A stretch of 64,000 nucleotides of DNA from an uncultured Pelagibacteraceae bacterium (lineage in GTDB: Bacteria > Pseudomonadota > Alphaproteobacteria > Pelagibacterales > Pelagibacteraceae). Location: assembly GCA_902592445.1 (NCBI GenBank), contig CACJEN010000001.1, positions 1 to 64,000 of the forward strand, given 5' to 3'. Of the stretch, positions 1 to 13,185 are shown one piece after another. Under the pieces are notes generated by a model. The model did not search any database. It was not told the origin of the DNA and saw only the letters and a list, made by a program, of their open reading frames with translations. Position numbers and translations under genes: made by a program. Position 1 is the first letter of the stretch. Each line of letters starts with the position of its first letter.

Positions 1-12
1 TCTCTTTTTTTT

Positions 13-1968
13 ATGAAATATCCAATTTTATTGCCAAATATTTTTGATCATCCATTCACTTATGAAAGTGAAATCAAATTAAACATAGGCGACTATGTGG
101 ATGTACCTTTTGGCAAAAAAATAATTACAGGCGTTGTGTGGGATAAATTTGAGGACAATAATAACAAAAATTTTAAAATTAAATCAATAAAAGAGAAATT
201 AAATATTCTTTCTTTAAAAAAACAAACCATAAATTTTTTAAATTGGTTTTCATATTATAACCTCATTCCACTTGGTATGACACTTAAACTTCACTTTTTA
301 AGTGGCAAAGCTATAGAAATGCAAAAAAAAAAAGAATATCAAAAATATTTTAAAAAGTTTGATAAACACCGATTTAGTTTATCTGATGAGCAAAAAAAAG
401 CCTATGAAGAAATAATAAAAAAAGACGATAAATTTAGAGTACACTTACTACAAGGCACCACTGGCTCAGGAAAGACAATTGTTTACTTTAATTCAATAAA
501 AAAAATTCTTGATCATGGAAAACAAGCTTTAATTCTATTACCAGAAATTGGTCTTACAGGGGAATTTGAAAAGAAATTTAAGAATTTTTTTGGTTTTGAG
601 GCTGCTATATGGCACTCAAAAATAACTCCAAAAATAAAAAAAATTATTTGGAGTGGCTTAGCGTCAGGTGCAATCAAAGTAGTTATTGGTGCAAGATCAT
701 CGTTATTTCTACCTTTTAAAAACTTGGGATTGATTACTGTGGATGAAGAACATGATCAATCTTATAAACAAGATGAGGGTGTTATTTATAATGCAAGAGA
801 TATGGCAATTGCTCGTGCTAATAATGAAAATATACCAATTAATCTTGTGACAGCAGTTCCATCCATAGAAACTTATGCAAATGTAAAAAATGAAAAATAT
901 TATCATTCAAGATTGATAAAAAGATATAAGGATGCAAATTTACCTAACCATCAAATTATAGATCTCAACCAATACAAACTTGCTAAAAAGTCGTTTATTT
1001 CATCTAAAACTGTAGAAAAAGTAAATGAACATCTTGTTAAAGGTGATCAAATACTTTTCTTTATTAATAGGAGAGGTTTTTCGCCATACGTTTTATGTAA
1101 AAAATGTTTAAATGTTTTTTCATGCCCAAATTGTTCTATCAATCTTGTTTATCACAAAAATAATAAAAAACTTCTCTGCCATTATTGTGGCTACTCTTCT
1201 AACTTGAACAGAAAATGTAAAAAACAAGACAATTGTGAATTTATTTTTAGTGGGCCAGGTGTTGAAAAAATTGCTGAGGAGGCAGAAATATTATTTCCAA
1301 ACAAAAAAATAAATATTTTTTCAAGTGATACTATTAATAAAGCTTCAGGTAAAAAAATTTTAGATAAAATTATTTCTGGAGAAATTAATATACTTATCGG
1401 AACCCAATTAATTTCAAAAGGTTTTCATTTTCCCAATTTAAATTGTATTGTTGTATTAGATATTGATTTAACTTCACAAGGACATGATCTAAGAAGTGCG
1501 GAAAAGAATTTGCAATTATACCATCAACTTTCTGGTCGAGCAGGTCGAGCAGGCAAGCCTGCTAATATTTATTTTCAAACCTTAAATTTAAAAACTGAAG
1601 CAATTAATCAAATAACTCATAAAGATCCATTTAAGTTTTTAGATCATGAATTAGAACTTCGTAAACAAAACAATCTCCCCCCTTTTGAAAGATTTATCGC
1701 ATTAATTTTAACCTCAGAAGACGAAAAATTGTTATATGATGAAGCTTTAAAATTTAAAAATAAACTTAACAGTAAAATTAGTGAAAAAATTCTTGGTCCT
1801 GTTAATGCTCCGGTATTTAGAATTAAAAGAAAGTTTAGAAGTAGGCTCTTAATAAGAGCAAAGAAAAACAGCAACATTCAAAAAAAACTCAAAATGATCT
1901 TAAAAGAAATTAAATTTTCCAAAGGAATGAAACTAACAGTTGATGTTGACCCAGTAAGCTTCAATTAG
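13..1968 (+). CDS. priA: Primosomal protein N' (replication restart helicase PriA)
   Basis: Walker A GTTGSGKT, DEEHDQSYKQ, zinc-binding CKKC/CPNC/CHYCG motifs, C-terminal helicase motifs (GTQLISKGFHFPNL, SGRAGRAGKP). Confidence 0.96.
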   Translation: MKYPILLPNIFDHPFTYESEIKLNIGDYVDVPFGKKIITGVVWDKFEDNNNKNFKIKSIKEKLNILSLKKQTINFLNWFSYYNLIPLGMTLKLHFLSGKAIEMQKKKEYQKYFKKFDKHRFSLSDEQKKAYEEIIKKDDKFRVHLLQGTTGSGKTIVYFNSIKKILDHGKQALILLPEIGLTGEFEKKFKNFFGFEAAIWHSKITPKIKKIIWSGLASGAIKVVIGARSSLFLPFKNLGLITVDEEHDQSYKQDEGVIYNARDMAIARANNENIPINLVTAVPSIETYANVKNEKYYHSRLIKRYKDANLPNHQIIDLNQYKLAKKSFISSKTVEKVNEHLVKGDQILFFINRRGFSPYVLCKKCLNVFSCPNCSINLVYHKNNKKLLCHYCGYSSNLNRKCKKQDNCEFIFSGPGVEKIAEEAEILFPNKKINIFSSDTINKASGKKILDKIISGEINILIGTQLISKGFHFPNLNCIVVLDIDLTSQGHDLRSAEKNLQLYHQLSGRAGRAGKPANIYFQTLNLKTEAINQITHKDPFKFLDHELELRKQNNLPPFERFIALILTSEDEKLLYDEALKFKNKLNSKISEKILGPVNAPVFRIKRKFRSRLLIRAKKNSNIQKKLKMILKEIKFSKGMKLTVDVDPVSFN

Positions 1969-2022
1969 TCCACTAAATACTGAGATTTTTTAGAATCTGA
2001 GTCTTGAAGACTGATTATTGGT

Positions 2023-2628
2023 GTGTTAATTAAGCGAAATTTTTATAAAACATCTTCATATTTGAGAACTAAATTGACTAAAATTAATACTTCAGTGACA
2101 TCAAATAATAGCTACTCTCAAGCTTTGTTTGAGTTAGCATCTGAAAATTATGTTCTTTTAGAAGTAGAAGACCAAACTTCAGCTTTATTGAAATTAATAA
2201 AAACAAGTTCGGATTTTAGAGATTTGATTAAAAATCCAACTACAAAAAGTGATGATCTAATTAAGATAATGGATCAGATTGCAAACCAATATAATTTTAA
2301 TGGATTGTTAAAAAGATTTATCAGTTTTTTAATAAAAAAGAGAAGATTCTTTTACGTTGAAAAAATATTTAACGATTATTTAGACGTATGTTCCAGATCT
2401 AGAGGAGAAATTAAAGCAGAACTTCTAGCCGCTAAAGAGTTAAATAAAAATGACATAGATAAAGTTAAAAACGAGTTAGCAGAAAATTTTGGCTCAAATA
2501 TAAAATTAAACTATAAACATGATCCAAGTTTAATTGGTGGGTTGGTTATTAAAGTAGGTAGTACTATGGTTGATACCTCCATTAAAAATAAATTACATCA
2601 AATACAAAAGCAAATGATAGAGGCATAA
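2023..2628 (+). CDS. atpH: ATP synthase F1 delta subunit; GTG start at 2023 is uncertain and an internal start is possible
   Basis: First gene of the F1 operon; delta/OSCP-like C-terminus (DPSLIGGLVIKVGSTMVDTSIKNKLHQI). Confidence 0.92.
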   Translation: MLIKRNFYKTSSYLRTKLTKINTSVTSNNSYSQALFELASENYVLLEVEDQTSALLKLIKTSSDFRDLIKNPTTKSDDLIKIMDQIANQYNFNGLLKRFISFLIKKRRFFYVEKIFNDYLDVCSRSRGEIKAELLAAKELNKNDIDKVKNELAENFGSNIKLNYKHDPSLIGGLVIKVGSTMVDTSIKNKLHQIQKQMIEA

Positions 2629-4164
2629 ATGGAAATAAATCCTTCAGAAGTAACTAAGATTTTAAAAGAACAAATTAAACAATTTGGAGACAAGGCTGAA
2701 GTTTCGGAAGTTGGGCAAGTATTATCTGTAGGCGATGGTATTGCAAGAATTTACGGTCTAGATAATGTTCAAGCTGGAGAAATGGTTGAATTTTCAGATG
2801 GATCAAAAGGTATGGCACTAAACCTTGAAAGTGAAAATGTGGGTGTTGTAATCTTTGGTGATGATAGAGCTGTTAAAGAAGGCGATACAGTTAAAAGAAC
2901 AGGAGCTATTGTTGATACCCCAGTTGGAAAAGAACTTCTAGGAAGAGTCGTTGATGGTTTGGGAAACCCGATAGATGGCAAAGGTGCTTTAGATAAAGGT
3001 ATTAAGAAAAGTAGGGTTGAGGTAAAAGCGCCTGGAATTATTCCAAGAAAATCTGTTAGTGAACCTATGCAAACAGGTTTAAAATCAATTGATAGTTTGG
3101 TTCCAATTGGAAGAGGTCAAAGAGAATTAATAATTGGGGACAGACAAACTGGAAAAACTGCGGTCGCAATTGATGCAATCATCAACCAAAAAAAAATCAA
3201 TGAGTCTGGTGATGAAAAACAAAAACTTTATTGTATTTATGTTGCTATTGGTCAAAAAAGATCAACTGTAAGACAAATTGAAAAGACTTTAGAGGAAGCC
3301 GGAGCAATGGAGTATACAACTATTGTTGCTGCAACCGCTTCTGATGCTGCCCCTCTTCAATTTTTGGCACCATATACAGGATGTGCAATGGGAGAATACT
3401 TTAGAGATAATGGAATGCATGCATTAATAATATATGATGACTTATCAAAACAAGCAGTTGCATATAGACAAATGTCTCTGTTGTTAAGAAGACCTCCAGG
3501 AAGAGAAGCTTACCCAGGTGATGTATTTTATTTACATAGTAGATTATTAGAGAGAGCCGCAAAATTAGGAGATGATCATGGTGGCGGATCATTGACAGCA
3601 CTACCAATAATTGAAACTCAGGGTGGAGATGTTTCTGCTTTTATTCCAACAAATGTAATATCAATTACAGATGGGCAAATTTTTCTTGAAACAGAGCTAT
3701 TCAATCAAGGAATTAGACCCGCAATAAACGTTGGTCTGTCAGTTTCAAGAGTAGGGTCATCTGCTCAAACTAAAGCAATGAAAAAAGTTTCAGGATCAAT
3801 GAAACTAGAGCTGGCTCAATACAGGGAGATGGCAGCTTTTGCACAGTTTGGTTCTGATTTAGATGCCGCTACCCAAAAACTTTTGAATAGAGGCTCAAAA
3901 CTAACTGAACTTTTAAAACAGAAGCAGTATTCACCCATGACTGTTGCTGAGCAGGTTATTTCAGTATTTTGTGGTGTAAAAGGACATTTAGATGAAATTG
4001 AACAAAAAGATATTGCAACATTTGAGACTAAAATTATAGAAAAATGTAGATCTGAAAAACATGAAATAATAGATTCTATTAATTCATCAGGAAAACTTGA
4101 TGAAGATAATGAAAAAGTATTAACAGAATTAATTTCGGATTTGAAAAAAAATTTTAATTCATAA
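2629..4164 (+). CDS. atpA: ATP synthase F1 alpha subunit
   Basis: [15 protein letters not shown], full-length 511 aa, operon context. Confidence 0.99.
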   Translation: MEINPSEVTKILKEQIKQFGDKAEVSEVGQVLSVGDGIARIYGLDNVQAGEMVEFSDGSKGMALNLESENVGVVIFGDDRAVKEGDTVKRTGAIVDTPVGKELLGRVVDGLGNPIDGKGALDKGIKKSRVEVKAPGIIPRKSVSEPMQTGLKSIDSLVPIGRGQRELIIGDRQTGKTAVAIDAIINQKKINESGDEKQKLYCIYVAIGQKRSTVRQIEKTLEEAGAMEYTTIVAATASDAAPLQFLAPYTGCAMGEYFRDNGMHALIIYDDLSKQAVAYRQMSLLLRRPPGREAYPGDVFYLHSRLLERAAKLGDDHGGGSLTALPIIETQGGDVSAFIPTNVISITDGQIFLETELFNQGIRPAINVGLSVSRVGSSAQTKAMKKVSGSMKLELAQYREMAAFAQFGSDLDAATQKLLNRGSKLTELLKQKQYSPMTVAEQVISVFCGVKGHLDEIEQKDIATFETKIIEKCRSEKHEIIDSINSSGKLDEDNEKVLTELISDLKKNFNS

Positions 4165-4167
4165 AAA

Positions 4168-6463
<2,296 letters not shown>

Positions 6464-6464
<1 letters not shown>

Positions 6465-6862
6465 TGAGTGAAGGTTTTAATATAGATATTGTTAATCCTG
6501 AAAAATCTTTTCTTTCAAAAGAAAATGTTTCAGAAGTAGTTGTTCCTGCATATGAAGGTGAAATGGGAATTTTAAAGGATCATATACCAATTATCTCATT
6601 TTTAAAACCTGGTATCATAAAAGTTATTTCTGGCTCTGAGGAACATAATTTTTATGTTGAAGACGGTATTGTTGAATTTAAAGATAATACTTTATCTATT
6701 TTAACAAGCTCAATTTTTGACATTAAAAATGTGAATAAAAAGCATGTTTCAGATGAAATCCAAGAAGCCGAAAAAGAGTTAAATAAAGATGATTTAAATG
6801 ATCAAAAAAGATTTTTGTTAAATCATAAAGTCGAAATTTTAAAATCTATAAGTATTAATTAA
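6464..6862 (+). CDS. atpC: ATP synthase F1 epsilon subunit
   Basis: Start overlaps atpD stop (TAATG); epsilon N-terminal beta-sandwich sequence (VVVPAYEGEMGILKDHIPIIS). Confidence 0.95.
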
Positions 6863-7331
6863 TAACCTTTTCAACTTCTTTCTGTATTTCCTTATAAACA
6901 TGACGTTTAAACTCTACAACAGTATCAGTAATCTTACTTAATTCTTCCCATTTCCAATCTAAAAATTCTGGATATTTTGTTTTAATATTTATTTCTTCAT
7001 CATTTCCAATAAATTTTACAATAAACCATTTTTGCTTTTGACCTTTATATTTGCCCTTCCAAATTATTCCCAATAAATTCTCAGGTAAATAATAGGTTGT
7101 AAAACCGTCTATTTCTTTAATTAATTTTACAGATTTAATACTTGTCTCTTCTTTTAATTCTCTTAAAGCTGCTTTTAGATTGTCTTCACCTTTGTCGATA
7201 CCTCCCTGAGGCATTTGCCAAAAATTTTTTGGATTATCAATTCTTTTTGCTAAAAAAACTTTATTTTCTTTATTTAATACTACTATTCCCACTCCACTTC
7301 TAAGTGGTAATTTTTTAAATTTTTCTTGCAT
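6855..7331 (-). CDS. rppH: RNA pyrophosphohydrolase, Nudix family
   Basis: Nudix box GGIDKGEDNLKAALRELKEET; RSGVGIVVLNKENKVFLAKR; WQMPQGG. Confidence 0.93.
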   Translation of the reverse strand: MQEKFKKLPLRSGVGIVVLNKENKVFLAKRIDNPKNFWQMPQGGIDKGEDNLKAALRELKEETSIKSVKLIKEIDGFTTYYLPENLLGIIWKGKYKGQKQKWFIVKFIGNDEEINIKTKYPEFLDWKWEELSKITDTVVEFKRHVYKEIQKEVEKVIN

Positions 7332-7332
7332 T

Positions 7333-8463
7333 TTAACCGTTAAGTAATTTTAATGCGTAATCAAGTTGATTGTCGGTTTCAGTATTTATTCTAAAATCAT
7401 CTGACCCTTCAGCGATTTCTATATCCGGTGTAACGCCTACTTGAGAAATTGATTTTCCAGATGGTAAATAATATTTTGAAACAGTAAGTCTTATAGCTCC
7501 ATCATTTTTCAATGGAATAATAGATTGAACAGATCCCTTGCCATACGTGCTTTCGCCTACTAATACTGCTCTTTTATGATCTTGAAGAGCACCTGCAACT
7601 ATTTCAGATGCGGATGCAGAGCCATAGTTGATAAGCACAATCATAGTTTCTCCATTTAAAACGTCCCCTCTCTTTGCAAACCATTTTCTATTTTCGAATT
7701 TTCTTTTACTTTTGGTTGAAACTATTTCCCCATTTTCAAGAAAGAAATCAGAGATTTTTATAGCTTGAGAAAGTAATCCACCCGGATTATTTCTTAGGTC
7801 TAAAATATAATTTTTAACTTTTCGACTTTTTTTAAACTCTTTTATTTTATCCTCAATCTGATCACTGCTATTTTCATTGAAGGATGTAAGCCTAATATAT
7901 CCCGTTCTATCGTCAATGATTTCAGATTTAACAGAAGCTACTTTTATAATGTCTCTTGTAATAATAAATGTTAATGCCTTTTTTTCACCAACTCTTCTAA
8001 CTGTTATTTCTATATCAGTTCCAACGGGACCTCTCATTAAATCTACAGCCTCTGTTAAAGACTTGCCTTGAACTTGCATATCATTAATCTTTACAATGTA
8101 ATCGCCTGCTTTAATCCCAACTTTAGAAGCTGGGGAATTGTCTATTGGTGAAATCACTTTTACTACACCTGCCTCCATACCTACTTCAATCCCCAAACCT
8201 CCAAATTCTCCACTTGTTTCGGTTTGCATATTTTCAAATGAGTCTGGAGACATATATGCCGAATAAGGATCTAGAGATTGTAATACACCGTTTATAGCGG
8301 CATCCATCGCATCACTTTGATTAACATCTTCAACATACTCTTTATTAATTTTATCAAGTACTTCACTGAATAGATCTATTTTTTTATAAATATCATCTTC
8401 ATTTTCAGATTTTGAGATAGTAGAAAAACTGCAAATTAAAATAATAATAATTAATTTTTTCAT
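7333..8463 (-). CDS. ctpA: Carboxyl-terminal processing protease, S41 family with PDZ domain
   Basis: Signal peptide, PDZ (GIEVGMEAGVVKVISPIDNSPASKVGIKAGDYIVKIN), catalytic GSASASEIVAGALQDHKRAVLVGESTYGKGSVQ. Confidence 0.95.
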   Translation of the reverse strand: MKKLIIIILICSFSTISKSENEDDIYKKIDLFSEVLDKINKEYVEDVNQSDAMDAAINGVLQSLDPYSAYMSPDSFENMQTETSGEFGGLGIEVGMEAGVVKVISPIDNSPASKVGIKAGDYIVKINDMQVQGKSLTEAVDLMRGPVGTDIEITVRRVGEKKALTFIITRDIIKVASVKSEIIDDRTGYIRLTSFNENSSDQIEDKIKEFKKSRKVKNYILDLRNNPGGLLSQAIKISDFFLENGEIVSTKSKRKFENRKWFAKRGDVLNGETMIVLINYGSASASEIVAGALQDHKRAVLVGESTYGKGSVQSIIPLKNDGAIRLTVSKYYLPSGKSISQVGVTPDIEIAEGSDDFRINTETDNQLDYALKLLNG

Positions 8464-8699
8464 TTAACTTCCTTCCACCCAAGCTTTAGATAATGTTTTT
8501 TTAAAATTGAATAGGTAAAAAATGGATAAATAAAATGCGCTATACTCATTGTGATAATAGCCAAAGCTAAATGAGCAATGGCATGTCTCCAGACACCTTG
8601 GACGGCCCAGTATATTGGTCCTATTAAAAATACCCATAGCCAACTTAAAGGTGATGAGACTTTTTCTATGTAATCATTTTGAGGGTTTTTAAATCTCAT
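8460..8699 (-). CDS. Small hydrophobic membrane protein, unknown function
   Basis: 79 aa ORF overlapping both neighbours by 4 nt; hydrophobic helices. Confidence 0.75.
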   Translation of the reverse strand: MRFKNPQNDYIEKVSSPLSWLWVFLIGPIYWAVQGVWRHAIAHLALAIITMSIAHFIYPFFTYSILKKHYLKLGWKEVK

Positions 8700-9046
8700 A
8701 TAATTAATTTCTCTTTAGGTATTAATTCAGACCACATTTTTTCTAATTCGTAAAATTTCCTTTTTTCAGGATTAAAAATGTGAACAATTAAATCAATTCC
8801 ATCAACTAACTTCCAGTCGTTACTCTCTTTTCCTTCAATTTTACAATTTTGAATTCCACTTTTCTTAAATTTTTCAAATACTTGTTCCGATAAAGCTTGA
8901 ATATGCCTCGATGAAGTTCCACTAGCTATAATCATATAATCAGCCATTGATGATTTACCCTCAAGATCAATGGAAACTATATCAGTTGCTTTATTAAAAT
9001 CTAATGTATCGATTATTTCTTTTTTTAAACTGGAGATTTTATCCAT
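8696..9046 (-). CDS. rsfS: Ribosomal silencing factor RsfS
   Basis: IDLEGKSSMADYMIIASGTSSRHIQALSEQV, next to nadD. Confidence 0.95.
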   Translation of the reverse strand: MDKISSLKKEIIDTLDFNKATDIVSIDLEGKSSMADYMIIASGTSSRHIQALSEQVFEKFKKSGIQNCKIEGKESNDWKLVDGIDLIVHIFNPEKRKFYELEKMWSELIPKEKLII

Positions 9047-9062
9047 TAATTAATTTAGAGTA

Positions 9063-9593
9063 TCAAATTTTTCTTAATTGAGAAGATGAAATTTTGACTT
9101 TATTAAATTTAATAAATTCAACGCTTTTCTTATTATATTTTTTATAAACCGGGGATTTAATGGCTTTGGTTTTATAACCGTCTCTGTCAAAAACTATTAT
9201 TTTACATATCTTTAATATTTCTTTGTAATTTTTCCACTTATGAAATTTAATCAAATTATCTGCACCAATAATAAAATATAATTCATCGGAATTTTTTTTT
9301 AAAAATTTTATTAGATGAATGGTTTTATTTGATTTAATTTTTTTTTCATAAAACTTAACCTCTATAAATTTATTCTTTAAATTTATTTTTCTAGCAAAAG
9401 CTATTCTTTTATTTATATTGATTAAACTTTTATCTTTGAAAGGATTCTTGCTTGTTATTGCCCATATAATCTTATCGAGCTTAAAAATTTTTTTTGCAAC
9501 TTTACTTATTTTAATATGACCTATGTGTGCGGGATCAAATGTTCCACCAAGAATGCCAATCCTTTTTTTACTTTCTAATTTGGCCCGAACCAT
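9063..9593 (-). CDS. nadD: Nicotinate-nucleotide adenylyltransferase
   Basis: GILGGTFDPAHIGHI and FIIGADNLIKFHKW. Confidence 0.93.
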   Translation of the reverse strand: MVRAKLESKKRIGILGGTFDPAHIGHIKISKVAKKIFKLDKIIWAITSKNPFKDKSLININKRIAFARKINLKNKFIEVKFYEKKIKSNKTIHLIKFLKKNSDELYFIIGADNLIKFHKWKNYKEILKICKIIVFDRDGYKTKAIKSPVYKKYNKKSVEFIKFNKVKISSSQLRKI

Positions 9594-10812
9594 ATATTTC
9601 GTATTTGTAACTTACAAGTTGGTTTAGACCAACAGGCCCTCTCGGGGGCAATTTGTTTGTTGAAATTCCAACTTCTCCACCAAATCCAAATTCACCTCCA
9701 TCAGCAAATTGTGTAGAAGAATTTTGAATTGCTATAGAGCTGTTTACATTTTTTATAAAATATTTTGCTGTCCTGTTATTATTTGTAATAATAGCATCAG
9801 TGTGCATAGTTCCATATTTGTTTATATGCTCAATAGCTTCTAAAATATTTTGAACAACTTTTACTGATATTTTTGATGATAGATGTTCAGTAGACCAAGT
9901 TTTATTATTTGCTAGTAACGTTTTTCCAAAAAATTCTTTTTTTATAGTTTTATCACCATAAATCTTACAACCATTTTTTGTTAACTCCTCTAACATTTCG
10001 TTGATATTTTTTATTTTATTCTTGTGTATCAAGAGAGTTTCTGTGGCGCCACAAATACTCGTGTTTCTCATTTTTGCATTTTTAACAATTTTTTTTGCCA
10101 TATTTAAATTTGCGTCTTTATCTATGTAAGTGTGACAAATACCTTCCAAATGACCTATTACCGCAACATTAGATAATTCTTGAACTTTTTTTACTAAATT
10201 TTTACCTCCCCTTGGTATTACTACATCAATATATTGACTCATTTTTGAGAGCATAAAATCCACAAGTTTCCTATCTTTCTTTTCAATAAATTGAACAAAA
10301 TTTTTATCTATTTTGTGTTTAGCTAGACAAGTTCGGAAATAGTTAGCTAAAATTTTATTGGTAAAATAAGCTTCTGATCCACCTCTTAAAATGACGCAAT
10401 TTCCAGATTTGAAGCACAAAGTCGATACATCCGCAGTAACATTTGGTCTGCTCTCATAAATCACTCCAATAACTCCAATTGGTATGCTTACTTTTTTAAT
10501 TTTTAACCCATTCGGTCTTTTCCACTTGCTCAATTCGTAATTGACTGGATCTTTTAGTTTTATAACAGTTTTAATTGCTTCTATTATTGAATTAAGTTTC
10601 TCATTGTTAAGCTCTAGTCTATTAACTAAATTTTCTTTAAGACCTTTTTTCTTTGCGAACCTTATATCTTTTATATTTTCTAGTAGAATTTTATTTTTAT
10701 TTTTAAAAATTAATTTTGCAAAACTTTTAAGGACATTATTTTTAATTTTAGTATCTATAATTTTATGTGCTCTTTTTGAATTTTGTCCTAATTTTATTAA
10801 ATATTTACTCAT
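9568..10812 (-). CDS. proA: Glutamate-5-semialdehyde dehydrogenase
   Basis: GVIGVIYESRPNVTADVSTLCFKSGNCVILRGGSEA; adjacent proB. Confidence 0.97.
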   Translation of the reverse strand: MSKYLIKLGQNSKRAHKIIDTKIKNNVLKSFAKLIFKNKNKILLENIKDIRFAKKKGLKENLVNRLELNNEKLNSIIEAIKTVIKLKDPVNYELSKWKRPNGLKIKKVSIPIGVIGVIYESRPNVTADVSTLCFKSGNCVILRGGSEAYFTNKILANYFRTCLAKHKIDKNFVQFIEKKDRKLVDFMLSKMSQYIDVVIPRGGKNLVKKVQELSNVAVIGHLEGICHTYIDKDANLNMAKKIVKNAKMRNTSICGATETLLIHKNKIKNINEMLEELTKNGCKIYGDKTIKKEFFGKTLLANNKTWSTEHLSSKISVKVVQNILEAIEHINKYGTMHTDAIITNNNRTAKYFIKNVNSSIAIQNSSTQFADGGEFGFGGEVGISTNKLPPRGPVGLNQLVSYKYEIYGSGQIRK

Positions 10813-11918
10813 TATATTCTAACCATATCATCTTTATGAATAACTTCTGATTTTGAAACATATCCCAATAAACTTGAAATTGTATTTGAATGCTGACCCT
10901 TAATTTTACTTATTTCAGCTGAAGTGAAGCTACTCAAGCCGCGGGCAAATTCTTTCATGTTTTTATCTAAAATTTTAATATGGTCTCCTTTATCAAAATT
11001 TCCTCTAACAGTTTTAATACCGGCAGCCAACAAACTCTTACCCTTTTTAAGGGCTTTTAAAGCACCATCATCAATTACTACGTCTCCTTTTGGAGAAATA
11101 GAACTTATAATCCATTTTTTTCTAGCGTCTAACTTTGATATATTTGGCAAAAACCAAGTACAATTATTATCTGATAAAATTTTTTGAATAGGTCTATGAA
11201 CTAGACCATTTGCAATTGCCATATGACATCCTGAAAGTTGACAAACCTTTGCTGCATCGATCTTAGTCTTCATACCACCAGTTCCATGCTCACTTATACT
11301 TTTAGTTGCGATTTTTTCAATTTTATCATCAATAGTGCTTATTTCTTTAATTAGGATTGCTTCTTTATTTATCTTTGGATTTTTTGTGAACAACCCTTCA
11401 ACATCAGATAATAAGATTAAACAATCAGCACCTGAAATTTGAGCAACTCTTGAAGCTAATCTGTCATTGTCACCATATTTAATCTCAGATGTTGCGATAC
11501 TATCATTCTCATTAACTATTGGTACAAAATCTAAACTAAACAGATTCTCAAATGTTCTCTTAGCATTAATTGCTCTTCTTCTTTTCTCAGTATCCTCAAG
11601 AGTTAACAAAATTTGTGAAAGATTAATTTTTTTTGGACTGAAAAATTCTTTAAACAGATTAATTAATTCAATTTGTCCAATAGATGCTACAGCCTGACTT
11701 TTATCTAATTTTAGATTTTTTTTACTTAATTTAAGTTTTTTACAGCCAAGCGCTATAGCGCCTGAGCTTACAATAATAATATTTTTTTTTAAATTTTTTA
11801 AATTTTTGATATCTTTTGCAAATTCATTTAACCATTTTCTCCTTATTTTTTTATCTTTATCAATGAGAAGAGAAGAGCCAATTTTTATAACAACAGTCTT
11901 TGAATCTTTAAGATACAT
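10812..11918 (-). CDS. proB: Glutamate 5-kinase with PUA domain
   Basis: VIKIGSSLL, VNENDSIAT, GTGGMKTKIDAA; C-terminal PUA-like region. Confidence 0.97.
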   Translation of the reverse strand: MYLKDSKTVVIKIGSSLLIDKDKKIRRKWLNEFAKDIKNLKNLKKNIIIVSSGAIALGCKKLKLSKKNLKLDKSQAVASIGQIELINLFKEFFSPKKINLSQILLTLEDTEKRRRAINAKRTFENLFSLDFVPIVNENDSIATSEIKYGDNDRLASRVAQISGADCLILLSDVEGLFTKNPKINKEAILIKEISTIDDKIEKIATKSISEHGTGGMKTKIDAAKVCQLSGCHMAIANGLVHRPIQKILSDNNCTWFLPNISKLDARKKWIISSISPKGDVVIDDGALKALKKGKSLLAAGIKTVRGNFDKGDHIKILDKNMKEFARGLSSFTSAEISKIKGQHSNTISSLLGYVSKSEVIHKDDMVRI

Positions 11919-12891
11919 AATTTATTAATTTAGCTTTGACTTTCATTAATGCGTCTTTTTTAAGCGTAGATAATAGTAATACATTTTTTTTTATTTTTGT
12001 TTTAAAGTTTTTTACTTTTTCATTTATCTCGGTTTCATCCAATAAATCTATCTTGTTTAAAACTATTAATTCATCTTTTTTCAAGAGATCACTACTATAT
12101 TCACCCAACTCATTTCTTACTTGATTATATGATTCCTCAAGATTGTTTTCTGTAATGTCTATTAAATGTAATAGAGATTTACATCTTTCTATATGTTTTA
12201 AAAACTTAATACCTAAGCCAGTTCCTGTATGTGCTCCTTCTATTAAGCCAGGTATATCTGCTAGTGTTATTTCTTTATCATCATAAATTGTGACACCTAA
12301 ATTTGGATTTAAAGTGGTAAATTTGTAATTTGCTATTTTTGGGTTGGCACTTGTGATGGATGCAAGTAGACTAGATTTACCAGCATTTGGAAGTCCTATA
12401 ATTCCAATATCAGCAATAGTTTTGAGTTGAAGCCATATCCAAAATTCCTCTCCTTTAGATCCCTTTGTAAATTTTTTTGGAGCACGATTAGTTGAAGACT
12501 TGAATCTTGTATTCCCAAATCCGCCCTTTCCTCCTATAGCAACAACAAATTCTTCATTTTCATTTTTAAAATCATAGATTAAAGTTTTGTTATCTTCCTC
12601 AAAAACTTGTGTACCGACAGGAACTTTAAGAAAAAGAACTTCACCACCTTTCCCTGTTTTATTTTTTCCACTACCATCGCCACCTCTTTGTGCTTTAAAG
12701 TGTTGTTGATATCGAAAGTCTATAAGTGTGTTTAGGTTTCTTTCTGATGTAAGTACCACAGAACCGCCTTTACCACCGTCTCCACCATCAGGACCTCCAA
12801 ATTCAACAAATTTTTCTCTTCTGAAACTAGGTGATCCTGATCCACCATCACCAGCTTTTACGTATATCTTTACTTGATCTAAAAATTTCAT
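11908..12891 (-). CDS. obgE: GTPase ObgE/CgtA
   Basis: Gly-rich Obg fold; GLPNAGKSSLL, DIPGLIEGAH, NKIDLL. Confidence 0.97.
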   Translation of the reverse strand: MKFLDQVKIYVKAGDGGSGSPSFRREKFVEFGGPDGGDGGKGGSVVLTSERNLNTLIDFRYQQHFKAQRGGDGSGKNKTGKGGEVLFLKVPVGTQVFEEDNKTLIYDFKNENEEFVVAIGGKGGFGNTRFKSSTNRAPKKFTKGSKGEEFWIWLQLKTIADIGIIGLPNAGKSSLLASITSANPKIANYKFTTLNPNLGVTIYDDKEITLADIPGLIEGAHTGTGLGIKFLKHIERCKSLLHLIDITENNLEESYNQVRNELGEYSSDLLKKDELIVLNKIDLLDETEINEKVKNFKTKIKKNVLLLSTLKKDALMKVKAKLINYVS

Positions 12892-12919
12892 GATACAACT
12901 ATGTTAGGAGTTGTGAGAT

Positions 12920-13174
12920 TTAATTGGGTTTTACAGATACGTAAGTTCTATCTGACTTACTTTTTTTAAATTCTACTTTACCTTTAACTACAGAAAAAAT
13001 TGAGTGATCTTTTCCCATCCCTACATTTTCTCCAGGGAAAATTTTTGTTCCTCTTTGTCTTACTATTATATTTCCAGGAACAACAAACTGGCCACCATAT
13101 TTTTTTACTCCTAGCCTACGTCCTGCACTATCTCTACCATTCCTTGACGATCCACCAGCTTTTTTTGTTGCCAT
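12920..13174 (-). CDS. rpmA: 50S ribosomal protein L27
   Basis: [29 protein letters not shown]. Confidence 0.99.
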   Translation of the reverse strand: MATKKAGGSSRNGRDSAGRRLGVKKYGGQFVVPGNIIVRQRGTKIFPGENVGMGKDHSIFSVVKGKVEFKKSKSDRTYVSVKPN

Positions 13175-13185
13175 AGTTTACCTAT

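Noticed and set aside
709-906. Antisense ORFs inside priA, and the many similar 60-100 aa ORFs on opposite strands elsewhere in the track
   Set aside because: They lie antisense to well-supported genes, have low-complexity F/L/I/S-rich translations and no recognisable domains; expected by chance.
12895-12914. Short inverted repeat ACAACT-N8-AGTTGT just upstream of the obgE start
   Set aside because: Only 6 bp with an AT-rich 8-nt loop and no U-tract; plausible by chance in this composition.
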